Source of the DNA: Paenibacillaceae bacterium GAS479
Lineage (GTDB): Bacteria > Bacillota > Bacilli > Paenibacillales > Paenibacillaceae
Reading direction: 5' to 3'
DNA length: 64,000 nt
NCBI GenBank assembly: GCA_900105225.1
Contig: LT629764.1
Location: 3,492,501 to 3,556,500, forward strand
The notes below the pieces were generated by a model, which had not been told where the DNA came from, did not search any database, and saw only the letters and a program-made list of their open reading frames with translations. The translations under genes were made by a program, and so were the position numbers. Below are positions 11,196 through 20,567 of this stretch, in pieces. Position 1 is the stretch's first letter. The number at the start of each line of letters is the position of its first letter.

Positions 11196-12197
11196 ATGGG
11201 AGCAAGCAGTGCATTTGAGGGTATCTATCAGGGCCAAAAAGCGATCTATTTGCGAGCAGGTACTTACGAGGCGGTAATGCTGCCGGAAATCGGCGGTAAT
11301 ATGATTGCTTTTCGTGATCTGACAACAGGATATCGGTTCCTGCGAGAGCCTTCACAGGAAGATATGCCGAAGTTTCGGGAAACTTCGACAGTATGGGGCA
11401 TCCCTGTGTTATTTCCCCCTAATCGATTTGAAGATGGCCGCTTTCCGTTTAGAGATAGAATCTATCAATTGCCAGTGAATGAACCCGAAAGAGATAATCA
11501 TCTGCATGGTTTTCTTTATCAGGTGCCTTGGGAAGTGGAGAGCTTCGGCAGCAAGGGTGAAGAGAGCTTTGTAACCGTGTCGGTACGTGTCGATGAAGAG
11601 CATAGTGCCTATCGGCGCTTGCCGTTCCGGTACACGGTGAAGCTGCATTATACATTGAGCCCGGACGGGCTCGCACAGCAAGTGACTGTGCGCAATGACG
11701 GACAAGAGGCGATGCCATGCCTGCTAGCTTTCCATACGACGCTGAATGTGCCGTTTGCTCCTGGTAGCAAGGAAAGCGATTATCGGATGAAACTGACGGT
11801 TGGCCAGCGTTGGGAAATGAATGAGCGGATGCTGCCTACGGGCCGTTATCTTCCTCTTGAAGCGCAGGAAGAGGCGATGAAAGGAGGAGGCGTCGACCCA
11901 TTCTGGACCTCGCTCGATCACCATTATACAGTTGAGCCTCAGAACGGCCGCAATCGGATGGAACTGACAGATACGAAGCGCAATGTAACGCTTGTATACG
12001 ATGTGGGTACCTCCTACAAACAATGGATGTTATACAATAATGGAGGCAAGGACTTTGTTTGCCCTGAACCACAGGTCAATCTTGTCAATGCGCCTAACAC
12101 CAATTTACCTGCGGAGGAGATCGGGCTGTTTAGTCTGGAACCCGGAGATATTTGGGAAGAGCGGGCCCGTTTATATGTGAAAGCTAATTCTCATTAA
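11196..12197 (+). CDS. aldose 1-epimerase family protein
   Basis: 333 residues in the galactose-mutarotase fold. The family landmarks are an N-terminal GGNMIAFRD strand, WGIPVLFPPNRF (substrate loop), the catalytic-type His in NHLHGFLYQVPWEV, and FVCPEPQVNLVNAPN near the C-terminus, where the catalytic Glu lies. It would interconvert sugar anomers in the cytoplasm; substrate unknown. The ATG at 11196 is preferred over an ATG at 11172 because AGAGAGGAG (11179-11187) lies 8 nt upstream of it. No sugar operon is adjacent. Confidence 0.85.
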   Translation: MGASSAFEGIYQGQKAIYLRAGTYEAVMLPEIGGNMIAFRDLTTGYRFLREPSQEDMPKFRETSTVWGIPVLFPPNRFEDGRFPFRDRIYQLPVNEPERDNHLHGFLYQVPWEVESFGSKGEESFVTVSVRVDEEHSAYRRLPFRYTVKLHYTLSPDGLAQQVTVRNDGQEAMPCLLAFHTTLNVPFAPGSKESDYRMKLTVGQRWEMNERMLPTGRYLPLEAQEEAMKGGGVDPFWTSLDHHYTVEPQNGRNRMELTDTKRNVTLVYDVGTSYKQWMLYNNGGKDFVCPEPQVNLVNAPNTNLPAEEIGLFSLEPGDIWEERARLYVKANSH

Positions 12198-12274
12198 TTG
12201 AGCTTCCGACACAAGCGTCGATTTCCCGGGAAATGTCCCGTCTTAAGAGAGAAACTTGGCGGTAAGGAGGACTT

Positions 12275-13057
12275 ATGGATCTGAATCTGCATCAAAAAAG
12301 AGCAATTGTTACTGGCGGCAGCAAAGGCATTGGCTTTGCAACGGCGATGACTTTGTCCCAAGAGGGGGCGAAAGTGGCCCTGATCGCGCGCACAAAGGAT
12401 GAGCTTGAGGCTGCTGCAGCCCGCATCCGTGAACAAACAGGCGGCGAAGTACTCGCCGTTCAAGGAGATGTGTCGGACGAAGCATCCGTTTACGAGGCTG
12501 TCCGCTATGTTGCGGACGCTTGGGATGGCGGACTGGATATTCTAGTCAACAATGCTGGAACTGCTGCTGGAGCTCCCTTTGAGAAAGTAGGCTCGTTGGC
12601 CTGGAAAACAGATTTGGACCTCAAGCTGCTAGGGGCGGTGCATATGACACAGGCTGTTCTCCCTTATATGAAAAATAGCGGAGGGGCAATCGTCAATGTA
12701 ACTGCAATCGGTGGCAAAACGCCGCCTAAATCATCGCTACCTTCCTCGGTATCTAGAGCGGCCGGTATTGCCCTTACGAAGGCGATGAGCCGAGACTTGG
12801 CCGAGTTCGGCATTCGGGTCAATGCGGTATGCATCGGCCTTATTCGCAGCGCTCAAATTGAAGCGGTCTGGAAGCGGACAAGTCCAGAATTGACTTGGGA
12901 GCAGTACGCACAGGATTCGCGTCATGACATTCCTTTGGGCAGGATCGGAGATACGAATGAGGCGGCCAAAGCTATTGTGTTCCTTGTTTCTAGCGCTGCT
13001 TCTTATGTGACAGGAACTGCTCTCAATATTGACGGCGGCAAATCGCCGACAACCTGA
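12275..13057 (+). CDS. SDR-family protein lacking the canonical YxxxK pair
   Basis: 260 residues of classical SDR layout: cofactor motif TGGSKGIG (residues 11-18), NNAG at about 91-94, and a C-terminal YVTGTALNIDGG. Where the active-site Tyr-x-x-x-Lys should lie, the sequence reads PSSVSRAAGIALTKAM, giving Ser-x-x-x-Arg. Both catalytic residues therefore appear replaced, so the protein may use other chemistry or be a binding protein. The strong ribosome site AAGGAGG lies just before the ATG. Often annotated 3-oxoacyl-ACP reductase, but no fatty-acid genes are near and that name is not supported here. Confidence 0.8.
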   Translation: MDLNLHQKRAIVTGGSKGIGFATAMTLSQEGAKVALIARTKDELEAAAARIREQTGGEVLAVQGDVSDEASVYEAVRYVADAWDGGLDILVNNAGTAAGAPFEKVGSLAWKTDLDLKLLGAVHMTQAVLPYMKNSGGAIVNVTAIGGKTPPKSSLPSSVSRAAGIALTKAMSRDLAEFGIRVNAVCIGLIRSAQIEAVWKRTSPELTWEQYAQDSRHDIPLGRIGDTNEAAKAIVFLVSSAASYVTGTALNIDGGKSPTT

Positions 13058-13127
13058 GATAACGGTATTTATTTAATGCCTGTCCGCTTGACGGTGCAGC
13101 GCACAAGACAGGAGCATAAGCAAAACA

Positions 13128-15941
13128 ATGGCAACAGCCTCTAATCCCCTATCGAAAAGAAGATTCACCATTCGCAGTAAAATTATATCCGGCTATGCCG
13201 TTATTTTGACTTGCCTCGCTGTATCGATCCTGATTGTATTCGCGCAGTTGTCAGCGGTGCAAAGGGAAACGGAGCGTGTAACCGACCATGATATTGCCGT
13301 ACAGAACCTGACCTATACCATCGAAAAGAATATACTGGACATGGAAACCGGGCAACGGGGTTTCATCATTACAGGAGAAGATAATTATCTGGAACCGTAT
13401 CGCTCGGGTTTTGCCCAATGGCAGTCCAATTTCAGCTTGCTGTTAGGCATGATGGAGAGCAATTCCTCGCAGACGAAGGCATTGGAACTCGTCTATTCTT
13501 CGGTTGAAGAATGGCTCGCCATTACAATGCCTGTCATTGACTCCAAGCAAAGAGGGGATCAGGACGCGATTACAGAGTTTTATGCCGTCGACAGAGGCAA
13601 GCAAAATATGGATCAGCTACGCGGAATGTTCGACGCTTTCCGCCAGACAGAGCAGCAGCAAGTCGTCCAGCGGTTGGAGAAGCTTGACCAGAACAATCAG
13701 CTCCTGCAAACGAGCCTGATCTCACTGTTTCTGTTCTCGCTGGCGCTTTCCGGCATATTCGCATGGGCAATCTCACGTTCTATTATCCGTACGTTAACGA
13801 GCGTGACTGATTCCATTACCGGCATGACGGAAGCTGACACATCTGGGAAGGAGCAGCTTTCGACACGTATCACAGTTACCTCCCACGACGAGATCGCCGA
13901 CCTGGCGATGGCGACTAACCGATTGTTAGATGATTTTGAGGGACGTAGCTGGATGCAGCAAGTAGTGTTGGAACTTGGAGGCAAGCTGCAACAGACATCT
14001 ACCAGGGAGGACACAAGCGAGGTTATGGTCGCAGGTATGGCTGAAGCTTTGCAGGCCCCATATGCTGTTCTGTACGTGCTGGATTCCTTCAAGTCCGGCG
14101 GCAGGCTCAGACTAGCGGCTTCTGTAGCTGAGGAACCCGGTCTGCGGGCAAGCCTCTTACCAACCTTCGATTTTAATGAAGGTCTTGTAGGCAGATGTGC
14201 AGCTGAGCAGCGCTTGCGGCAATATGAGATGCCTCATGATTATGTGAAGGTCAGCTCGGGGCTTGGCAGTGCGCAGCCGCAGCATTTGCTGCTTGTCCCA
14301 ATTGTTTATGAGAACCGAGTGATGGCCGTGCTTGAGATGGCCCGCTTCTCTTCCTTCAGCGAGATGGAGCAGCGGCTCGCCGCAGAAGCTGCGGAGCAAC
14401 TAGGCGTGGCATTACATCGTGTCCATATTGCCCAAGAGATCAAGTCGCTGCTTGAGGAATCCCAGTCCATGACCGAGGAACTGCAGATGCAGGCTGAGGA
14501 GCTCCAATCACAGCAGGAGGAGCTATCGGCTTCTAACGAACAGTTGGGCAGGCAAGTACAGCTGTCTGAGGAGAAGTCGCTTAGATTGGAGCAAATTCAG
14601 CAGGAGCTTACTATTTATGCTGCTGAGCTGGAGCGCAACTCCCGCTACAAAAATGAATTTATGGCCAATATGTCTCATGAGCTGAGAACTCCACTCAACA
14701 GTATGCTGATCCTGTCTCAGATGCTTGCCGAGAATCCGGAGCGCAATTTGTCCGTGAAGGAAGAGGAGTTTGCCAGGGTCATTCATTCGGCGGGAAGCGA
14801 TCTGCTCACACTGATCAATGATCTTCTCGATCTTTCCAAAATCGAAGCCGGCAAAATGGAAGTGGCACTGGAACCTGTCAATCTGAGTGAGCTTCCTGAC
14901 TTGATTTATTCGGCATTCCGGGGCCATGCTGAACGAACTGGCCTTGAGTTCACCGTCATCCGCCAAATGGATGTGCCGGATCTGATGGTTACCGACGAAC
15001 AGCGCCTCATGCAGATTGTCAAAAATCTTCTCTCCAATGCTTTCAAATTCACCTCGGCGGGAGAAGTTTCATTGGTCATCTCGCAAGCCAGTCAGGAGAC
15101 GGTCGAGAAGCTTCTGCCGAAACGGATGGGAACAACCGTCCTATCGTTTGAGGTTAAGGATACAGGAATCGGCATCGATCCTGCCAAGCAGGAGCTGATC
15201 TTCGAAGCTTTCCGCCAAGCGGACGGTACAACAAGCCGCCAATTCGGCGGCACAGGTTTAGGCTTGTCCATTTCCCGCGAGCTGGCGTCCTTATTGCAGG
15301 GCCGTTTGACCGTGCAAAGCGAGCCCGGAGTGGGGAGCATTTTCACACTGTATGTGCCTTCCTTGCATAAGGAAACTCGCTTACATGATCTAGAGCTAGC
15401 TGAGGAAGCAGGATTGAGCTGGAGTAATGAGTCCGACCATACGCTAGTATTGCCTCCGTCGGAGCTATCAGATGAAGAGAAGCTAAGGAGTCAACTGGAA
15501 GACCGTTCAAAACAGTTTCCAGCAGCGGCCTCCGAGGTGGCAGATTCTTTGCTGAGCTCCTATTATGGCAGGAGGGTGCTCGTCGTTGATGACGATATTC
15601 GCAATGTGTACAGCCTGACCAGCTTTCTTGAAAAGGGCGGCATAGAAGTCATTTCGGCGAACAATGGAAGTGAAGCGCTGGAAATTCTGGATGCTGTGCC
15701 ATGTGATCTCGTGTTGATGGATATGATGATGCCGGTTATGGATGGTTACGAGGCAATTCGCCAGATTCGAACCCATCCGGAGCATCATAATCTTCCGGTT
15801 ATCGCAATTACCGCCAAGGCAATGCCGCAGGATCGAGATCTATGCCTGCAAGCAGGAGCCTCGGATTACATCACCAAGCCCCTGAATCTGGATCAGCTCA
15901 ATTCATTGCTGGAGGTCTGGATGCTCCGCAAAAAAGTTTAA
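13128..15941 (+). CDS. hybrid histidine kinase: CHASE3-HAMP-GAF-HisKA-HATPase-REC
   Basis: 937 residues. Order: TM1 about 20-41; CHASE3 sensor 45-190 (DMETGQRGFIITGEDNYLEPY); TM2 196-220; HAMP to about 270; GAF 280-435; coiled coil 436-505 with QAEELQSQQEEL repeats; HisKA with phospho-acceptor His517 in NMSHELRTPLN; HATPase with N-box (NLLSNAFKF), G1 DTGIGI and G2 GGTGLGL; C-terminal receiver with phospho-acceptor Asp865 in LVLMDMMMP. It senses an extracytoplasmic or membrane signal and can pass phosphate within the chain or to an Hpt partner, which is not in the window. AGGAG lies 13 nt from the ATG, a long spacing that leaves the exact start a little uncertain. Confidence 0.92.
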   Translation: MATASNPLSKRRFTIRSKIISGYAVILTCLAVSILIVFAQLSAVQRETERVTDHDIAVQNLTYTIEKNILDMETGQRGFIITGEDNYLEPYRSGFAQWQSNFSLLLGMMESNSSQTKALELVYSSVEEWLAITMPVIDSKQRGDQDAITEFYAVDRGKQNMDQLRGMFDAFRQTEQQQVVQRLEKLDQNNQLLQTSLISLFLFSLALSGIFAWAISRSIIRTLTSVTDSITGMTEADTSGKEQLSTRITVTSHDEIADLAMATNRLLDDFEGRSWMQQVVLELGGKLQQTSTREDTSEVMVAGMAEALQAPYAVLYVLDSFKSGGRLRLAASVAEEPGLRASLLPTFDFNEGLVGRCAAEQRLRQYEMPHDYVKVSSGLGSAQPQHLLLVPIVYENRVMAVLEMARFSSFSEMEQRLAAEAAEQLGVALHRVHIAQEIKSLLEESQSMTEELQMQAEELQSQQEELSASNEQLGRQVQLSEEKSLRLEQIQQELTIYAAELERNSRYKNEFMANMSHELRTPLNSMLILSQMLAENPERNLSVKEEEFARVIHSAGSDLLTLINDLLDLSKIEAGKMEVALEPVNLSELPDLIYSAFRGHAERTGLEFTVIRQMDVPDLMVTDEQRLMQIVKNLLSNAFKFTSAGEVSLVISQASQETVEKLLPKRMGTTVLSFEVKDTGIGIDPAKQELIFEAFRQADGTTSRQFGGTGLGLSISRELASLLQGRLTVQSEPGVGSIFTLYVPSLHKETRLHDLELAEEAGLSWSNESDHTLVLPPSELSDEEKLRSQLEDRSKQFPAAASEVADSLLSSYYGRRVLVVDDDIRNVYSLTSFLEKGGIEVISANNGSEALEILDAVPCDLVLMDMMMPVMDGYEAIRQIRTHPEHHNLPVIAITAKAMPQDRDLCLQAGASDYITKPLNLDQLNSLLEVWMLRKKV

Positions 15942-16004
15942 CCCGTCATGATTATGGGTTAAAAGGGAACAATAAGGTAACAATGCGGATAGGGTGGTTG
16001 GCAT

Positions 16005-16352
16005 ATGAAATCCCAAGGTTTGCTTATCTCAGGTTTAATCTTTGCCTTGATTATCGCTATATTCGCAGTCATTAATGTCGATCCGGTACAGGTCAATTTC
16101 CTGTTCGTACAGACTAGTCTGCCACTGATCCTCGTTGTTCTCGGTTCTGCTCTGCTTGCTGGATTGAGCGTTGGATTGTTCGGCATCATTCGCTCCTATC
16201 GGCTGCAACGACAAATAAAGGCTTTGCAAAGGGAACTTGATCTGCTCAAAGCGGAGCCGTATGGCCACTCGCTTACGACAGTACCATCCCGAGCGTCTAC
16301 GGATTTAGCAGCTGATCCTGCTGCCGAACCGCTTCGTCAGCCTGTCGAATAG
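16005..16352 (+). CDS. LapA-domain (DUF1049) small membrane protein
   Basis: 115 residues. Two transmembrane helices (about 5-25 and 38-62) flank the family motif NVDPVQVNFLF, followed by a short cytoplasmic coiled coil (LQRQIKALQRELDLL) and a disordered Ser/Ala/Pro tail. This is the LapA/YrvD-type membrane protein found widely in Firmicutes; its function there is not known. It follows the histidine kinase by 63 nt and is closed by a hairpin terminator. Confidence 0.85.
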   Translation: MKSQGLLISGLIFALIIAIFAVINVDPVQVNFLFVQTSLPLILVVLGSALLAGLSVGLFGIIRSYRLQRQIKALQRELDLLKAEPYGHSLTTVPSRASTDLAADPAAEPLRQPVE

Positions 16353-16369
16353 CTTTCGATAACTTGGAT

Positions 16370-16395
16370 AGCTGCGCCTTTGGGCGCAGCTTTTG
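16370..16395 (+). terminator. hairpin terminator after the LapA gene
   Basis: AGCTGCGCC pairs with GGCGCAGCT around a TTTG loop, followed by TTTGCATTTG. The T-run is weak, so termination may be partial. Confidence 0.65.
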
Positions 16396-16483
16396 CATTT
16401 GTCGTAAGCTGTATAAATGGAAGGAAGGCGAACGCTGCTTTTCTTATAATCGTATAAAGATGGATTTGAAAGGGGGCGGACCG

Positions 16484-17932
16484 ATGGAGCCGTCAATCGC
16501 TCTACATACAGATAAGTATCAGATAAACATGATGTACGCCCATTGGAAAATGGGAACCCATAACCGCAGCGCCGTTTTTGAAATGTATTTCCGCAAGCTG
16601 CCTTTTGGCAATGGCTATGCTGTTTTTGCAGGCTTGCAACGAATCGTCGATTACATTCTGGAGCTGCGTTTCTCGGAAGAGGAACTGGTTTATTTACAGC
16701 AGCAAGAGGAGCGCTACGATCCCGCATTTATTGATGAACTGCGCCGTTTTCGATTTAGCGGCAGCATCGACGCCGTCCCGGAAGGGACGCTCGTATTTCC
16801 GAATGAGCCGCTTGTAAGGGTAGAGGGCCGTATTATGGAGGCGCAGTTCGTTGAAACAGCCATTCTTAATATGGCTAACTATCAGACGCTAATCGCTACC
16901 AAGGCATCCCGCATTAAGCAGGTGGCCGGCGATGATACGTTGCTTGAATTCGGCACACGCAGAGCACAGGAGATGGACGCTGCGGTATGGGGAGCGCGGG
17001 CTGCTTATGTTGCTGGATTTGACGCTACGAGTAATATGCGAGCCGGCCTGCTTTTTGGCATCCCTGCGAAGGGGACGCATGCCCATGCTTGGGTGCAGGC
17101 GCATGACTCCGAACTGGAGGCGTTCCAGCGTTATGCCGAAGCGTTGCCTGACGGAGTGACGCTGCTCGTTGATACTTACGATACGCTTGGCAGCGGAGTG
17201 CCTCATGCGATCGAGGTTGCTCGACAGCTTAGAGCGAAAGGCAAGGAGATGCAGGCCATCCGGCTGGATAGCGGCGACCTGGCTGTGCTGTCCAAGGAGG
17301 CGCGCCGGATGCTGGATGAAGCGGGATTTCCGAATGTGCGCATCGTGGCTTCCAACGACTTGGACGAGAATATAATGATGAACCTCAAGGCGCAGGGTGC
17401 AGCTATCAATACTTGGGGCGTTGGTACCCAGCTCATTACAGCTGCTGACCAGCCATCGCTTGGCGGTGTGTACAAGCTCGCCGCAATTGACCGCGGTAAA
17501 GGTTATGAGCCAGTTATCAAGCTATCGGGCAATTTGGATAAGGTAACTAATCCCGGCGCCAAGTCCGTACACCGGTTAATCGATCCTGACACGGGGTATG
17601 CGCTCGGGGATTACATGGCGCTGCGCGAAGAAGATGTTAGCGGCGGCAAAGCGCTGAAGCGCATTGATCCAGCTCATCCCTATGTAAACTCAGTTCTGTC
17701 CCGCTACGAGGCGGTACCTCTTCTACGCTCGGTATTTCGAGACGGGAAGTTAGTTGAGCCACTTCCGAATTTGGAAGAGATCCGCAGCTATCATCGCGCC
17801 CAGCTGGCGCTGTTCCGTCAGCCGTATTTGCGTAAGCTGCATCCGGAGCCTTACCCGGTCTCGTTCAGCAAGCAGTTATGGCAGCTAAAAACGGAGATGA
17901 TCCAGCGTGTTCAAGGTCCAGCGGAAGAGTAA
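16484..17932 (+). CDS. pncB: nicotinate phosphoribosyltransferase
   Basis: 482 residues, the usual length of the Firmicute enzyme. It makes nicotinate mononucleotide from nicotinate and PRPP in the NAD salvage pathway. Visible landmarks are the N-terminal LHTDKYQINMMYAHW, FRKLPFGNGYAVFAGL, LLEFGTRRAQEMDAA, and DATSNMRAG..GIPAKGTHAHAW with the conserved active-site His. The ATG at 16484 is chosen over the longer open frame because AAAGGGGGCGG lies just upstream. Its end overlaps the start of the alpha/beta hydrolase by 26 bp, so the two are translationally linked. Confidence 0.95.
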   Translation: MEPSIALHTDKYQINMMYAHWKMGTHNRSAVFEMYFRKLPFGNGYAVFAGLQRIVDYILELRFSEEELVYLQQQEERYDPAFIDELRRFRFSGSIDAVPEGTLVFPNEPLVRVEGRIMEAQFVETAILNMANYQTLIATKASRIKQVAGDDTLLEFGTRRAQEMDAAVWGARAAYVAGFDATSNMRAGLLFGIPAKGTHAHAWVQAHDSELEAFQRYAEALPDGVTLLVDTYDTLGSGVPHAIEVARQLRAKGKEMQAIRLDSGDLAVLSKEARRMLDEAGFPNVRIVASNDLDENIMMNLKAQGAAINTWGVGTQLITAADQPSLGGVYKLAAIDRGKGYEPVIKLSGNLDKVTNPGAKSVHRLIDPDTGYALGDYMALREEDVSGGKALKRIDPAHPYVNSVLSRYEAVPLLRSVFRDGKLVEPLPNLEEIRSYHRAQLALFRQPYLRKLHPEPYPVSFSKQLWQLKTEMIQRVQGPAEE

Positions 17933-19193
17933 GCTTTCTAGCGATAGACTAGCGCTACCAATTCGTATGCTGCTGGCAGCGGTGCATGCCGGTTCATGGC
18001 TGACAGGTCGCCCTCTTTCACGCATGCGCTGGCGAATGGGCCTGTTCATGAAGGCGCTGGATGGGGCCGCTTCCCTGAAAATTCCCGGCCAGGCCGTCGA
18101 TTGGGGCGATCTCGAGCTGCCGACGGCCAATGGGCGAACCATTCCTGTTCGCTGGTATCGGCCGAAAACAGTTTCCTCGGATGCGAAAGCTTCGCTTCTA
18201 CCGGTCATTTTGTATTTTCATGGCGGCGGGTTCGCATTGGGCGATCATCGGGTCCGCCATCGTTACAACCGGACTTGGGCGCAGCTCAGCGGATGTTTGT
18301 TTCTGTCGGTCGGATACCGACTTGCCCCAGAGCATCCCTATCCTCAAGGAGTCGATGATGCTTATGAAGCGCTGCTTTGGGCTTCGCGGGAAGCCAGTCA
18401 GCTAGGCGGCGACCCTCAACGGCTTGCCGTTGCCGGCGAAAGCGCTGGCGGTAACATCGCGGCAGTAACTGCCCTGCGCTCAGTTCACCATGGAGGACCA
18501 AAAGTGAAAGCTCAAGCGCTGCTCTACCCGGCGGTCGATTTGACTGGAGGGAATGGGCCGGGTTCCGCTTCACAGCCCTCGCTGCGGGAGAACGGCCGAG
18601 AGTATTTGCTGACTCTAAGGTTATTGCATCAGTTCGCTGACGGCTACGCGAGGCCGGGGGAACGCTCTTTGCCGGATGTTTCTCCGCTGCTCGCGGAGGA
18701 GCTTGGCGGTCTGCCGCCAACGCTTGTTGTTACGGCGGAGCTTGACCCGCTGCGTGATCAGGGAAAACTATATGCAGAGCGGTTACAGGCTTCCGGGGTG
18801 CCGGTAGAGTATCGGTGTTATGACGGGATGATCCATGATTTTACGGCGATGATGCCGGGCTGGCTACCGGAGGCCGAGCATTCGCTAAGACTGGCGGCTG
18901 GGTTCTTGAAGGAGCGGCTGCTGGAGGAACCGAGAGCTGAGGAAGAGGTTAGGACCAAGGTTGAGGAAGATGCAGCGGGATTAGAGCCAATAGTGGCGGA
19001 AGATAAGCCTATGCGTGTCGGGCGAATGGTTACGGAGGGTGAGGCAGCAAGTGTGGAGCGGATGGATGAGGATGACAAGCCCACCGATTTTGCAGCGCTC
19101 GTAGCTGATATTTATAGGGCTGGGCTGCACAAGCATTCCAACGAGATTAGCCGAGAGGCTGGAGAGGGGATTAAGGATGGGGGACCAGGCTGA
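17907..19193 (+). CDS. alpha/beta hydrolase of the HSL (hormone-sensitive lipase) family
   Basis: 428 residues. The HSL oxyanion motif HGGGFALGD and the nucleophile elbow GESAGGN are present; the probable acid is Asp in ELDPLRDQG and the base His in GMIHDF. This marks a serine carboxylesterase or lipase acting on short acyl esters. Residues beyond about 335 form an acidic, repetitive tail (EEEVRTKVEEDAAG and similar) that the family does not need. The GTG start overlaps pncB by 26 bp, with GGAG 10 nt upstream. The following coiled-coil gene overlaps its end by 17 bp. Confidence 0.87.
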   Translation: MFKVQRKSKLSSDRLALPIRMLLAAVHAGSWLTGRPLSRMRWRMGLFMKALDGAASLKIPGQAVDWGDLELPTANGRTIPVRWYRPKTVSSDAKASLLPVILYFHGGGFALGDHRVRHRYNRTWAQLSGCLFLSVGYRLAPEHPYPQGVDDAYEALLWASREASQLGGDPQRLAVAGESAGGNIAAVTALRSVHHGGPKVKAQALLYPAVDLTGGNGPGSASQPSLRENGREYLLTLRLLHQFADGYARPGERSLPDVSPLLAEELGGLPPTLVVTAELDPLRDQGKLYAERLQASGVPVEYRCYDGMIHDFTAMMPGWLPEAEHSLRLAAGFLKERLLEEPRAEEEVRTKVEEDAAGLEPIVAEDKPMRVGRMVTEGEAASVERMDEDDKPTDFAALVADIYRAGLHKHSNEISREAGEGIKDGGPG

Positions 19194-19377
19194 AATCGGG
19201 GAAATGCTAGAGGAGATCGACAAGCTGAAAGCCAGATGCGCGGAGCTGGAAGCGGAAAGAGATCGTTTTGCCGCCGAAGCGGCGCGTCTCGGCGCGGAAG
19301 CGCAGCGGTTGCGGCGCCGACTTGGCGGCTCGGCCCAGGGGATGAACACACGGCTGCAAGAGGCGCTGAGGGAGTAG
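19177..19377 (+). CDS. small coiled-coil protein
   Basis: 66 residues, nearly all predicted coiled coil: DKLKARCAELEAERDRF with Ala/Arg-rich heptads follows a short acidic start. No known family recognised. Translationally coupled to the hydrolase (17-bp overlap), with AGAGGGGAT upstream of the ATG. It could be a partner of the hydrolase's acidic tail, but nothing in the sequence proves that. Confidence 0.6.
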   Translation: MGDQAEIGEMLEEIDKLKARCAELEAERDRFAAEAARLGAEAQRLRRRLGGSAQGMNTRLQEALRE

Positions 19378-19511
19378 CGTTTGGACATTGCCGCGCCAGG
19401 TTCGCTATAATGGAACTAAGCTAGATCGGTTGAACTAGAGAAACCATTATCATAGCGATCTAGTGATGCAGGAAAAAAGTGAAATCTATCAACCCGGGAG
19501 GGATAAGGCAT

Positions 19512-20474
19512 ATGGCTACAAATAATCAGCAGCTGGCGACGTTCGCCGGTGGATGTTTCTGGTGCATGATATCTCCGTTCGAGGAGCTGCCTGGAATTAT
19601 TCGCATCGTATCCGGTTATACGGCCGGGCATGTAGAGAATCCGACTTATGACCAAGTTTGCCAAGGCAATACCGGTCATACCGAAGCAGTTCAGATCACA
19701 TACGATCCGGAAGTATTCCCGTACGCCAAGCTGCTTGACATTTACTGGCAGCAGGTCGATCCGACCGATGCAATGGGACAGTTCGCTGACCGCGGCGACT
19801 CCTACCGTCCGGTTATTTTTTATCATACGGAGGAGCAGCGCAAGCTGGCCGAGGAGTCCAAAAGAGCGCTTCAAGATAGCGGGCGCTTTGACAAGCCGAT
19901 CGTCGTAACGATCGAGCCTGCCGCTCCTTTTTATGAGGCGGAGGATTATCATCAGGACTACCACAAGACCCATCCATTCCGCTACAAGATGTACCGCAGA
20001 GGCTCTGGCCGTGACAAGTTCATTGAGCAGCATTGGAAAATGGACAAAAACGAGGATGAGCTGCGCGCCCGTCTGACGCCGATGCAGTTTGATGTGACAC
20101 AGAATAACGGGACCGAGCCTCCGTTCCGCAACGAGTTCTGGGATCATAAAGAGGAAGGCATATACGTGGACATCGTATCCGGAGAACCGCTGTTCAGCTC
20201 TCTGGACAAGTATGACTCGGGCTGTGGCTGGCCGAGCTTCACGAAGCCGCTGGCAAAGCCGAGTGTGAAAGAGAAGTCGGACTCCACCCTCTTCATGCTG
20301 CGTACAGAGGTGCGTAGCGCCGTTGCTGATTCCCATCTAGGACATGTATTCGATGATGGTCCGAAGGACAAGGGCGGCTTGCGCTACTGTATCAACTCGG
20401 CTGCGCTGCGGTTCGTTCCGGTATCGCAACTTGAAGAAGAGGGCTACGGAGAGTACCGTTCTCTGTTCCGCTAA
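19512..20474 (+). CDS. msrAB: bifunctional peptide methionine sulfoxide reductase MsrA-MsrB
   Basis: 320 residues. MsrA domain (about 1-165) has the catalytic GCFWC and the GHTEAV and YHQDYH signatures, reducing the S-epimer of methionine sulfoxide. MsrB domain (about 175-318) has SGCGWPSF and the catalytic Cys in [11 protein letters not shown], reducing the R-epimer. The MsrB zinc CxxC pairs are absent, as in many fused forms. The ATG at 19512 has GGGAGGGA 9 nt upstream. Cytoplasmic oxidative-damage repair. TATAAT at 19406-19411 is a probable -10. The bidirectional terminator at 20501 follows. Confidence 0.95.
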   Translation: MATNNQQLATFAGGCFWCMISPFEELPGIIRIVSGYTAGHVENPTYDQVCQGNTGHTEAVQITYDPEVFPYAKLLDIYWQQVDPTDAMGQFADRGDSYRPVIFYHTEEQRKLAEESKRALQDSGRFDKPIVVTIEPAAPFYEAEDYHQDYHKTHPFRYKMYRRGSGRDKFIEQHWKMDKNEDELRARLTPMQFDVTQNNGTEPPFRNEFWDHKEEGIYVDIVSGEPLFSSLDKYDSGCGWPSFTKPLAKPSVKEKSDSTLFMLRTEVRSAVADSHLGHVFDDGPKDKGGLRYCINSAALRFVPVSQLEEEGYGEYRSLFR

Positions 20475-20500
20475 GACAGCTTTAGTTAGCATATATTCAG

Positions 20501-20549
20501 AAAAGGCCTTCGCGAACCGCGTCAATGCGGTTTACGAAGGCCTTTTTTT
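20501..20549. terminator. bidirectional terminator between msrAB and the TetR gene
   Basis: AAAAGGCCTTCGCGAACCGC pairs with GCGGTTTACGAAGGCCTTTT (one mismatch), with T-runs in both directions. It serves two convergent genes. Confidence 0.88.
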
Positions 20550-20567
20550 GAATCTGGATTGTCTCAG

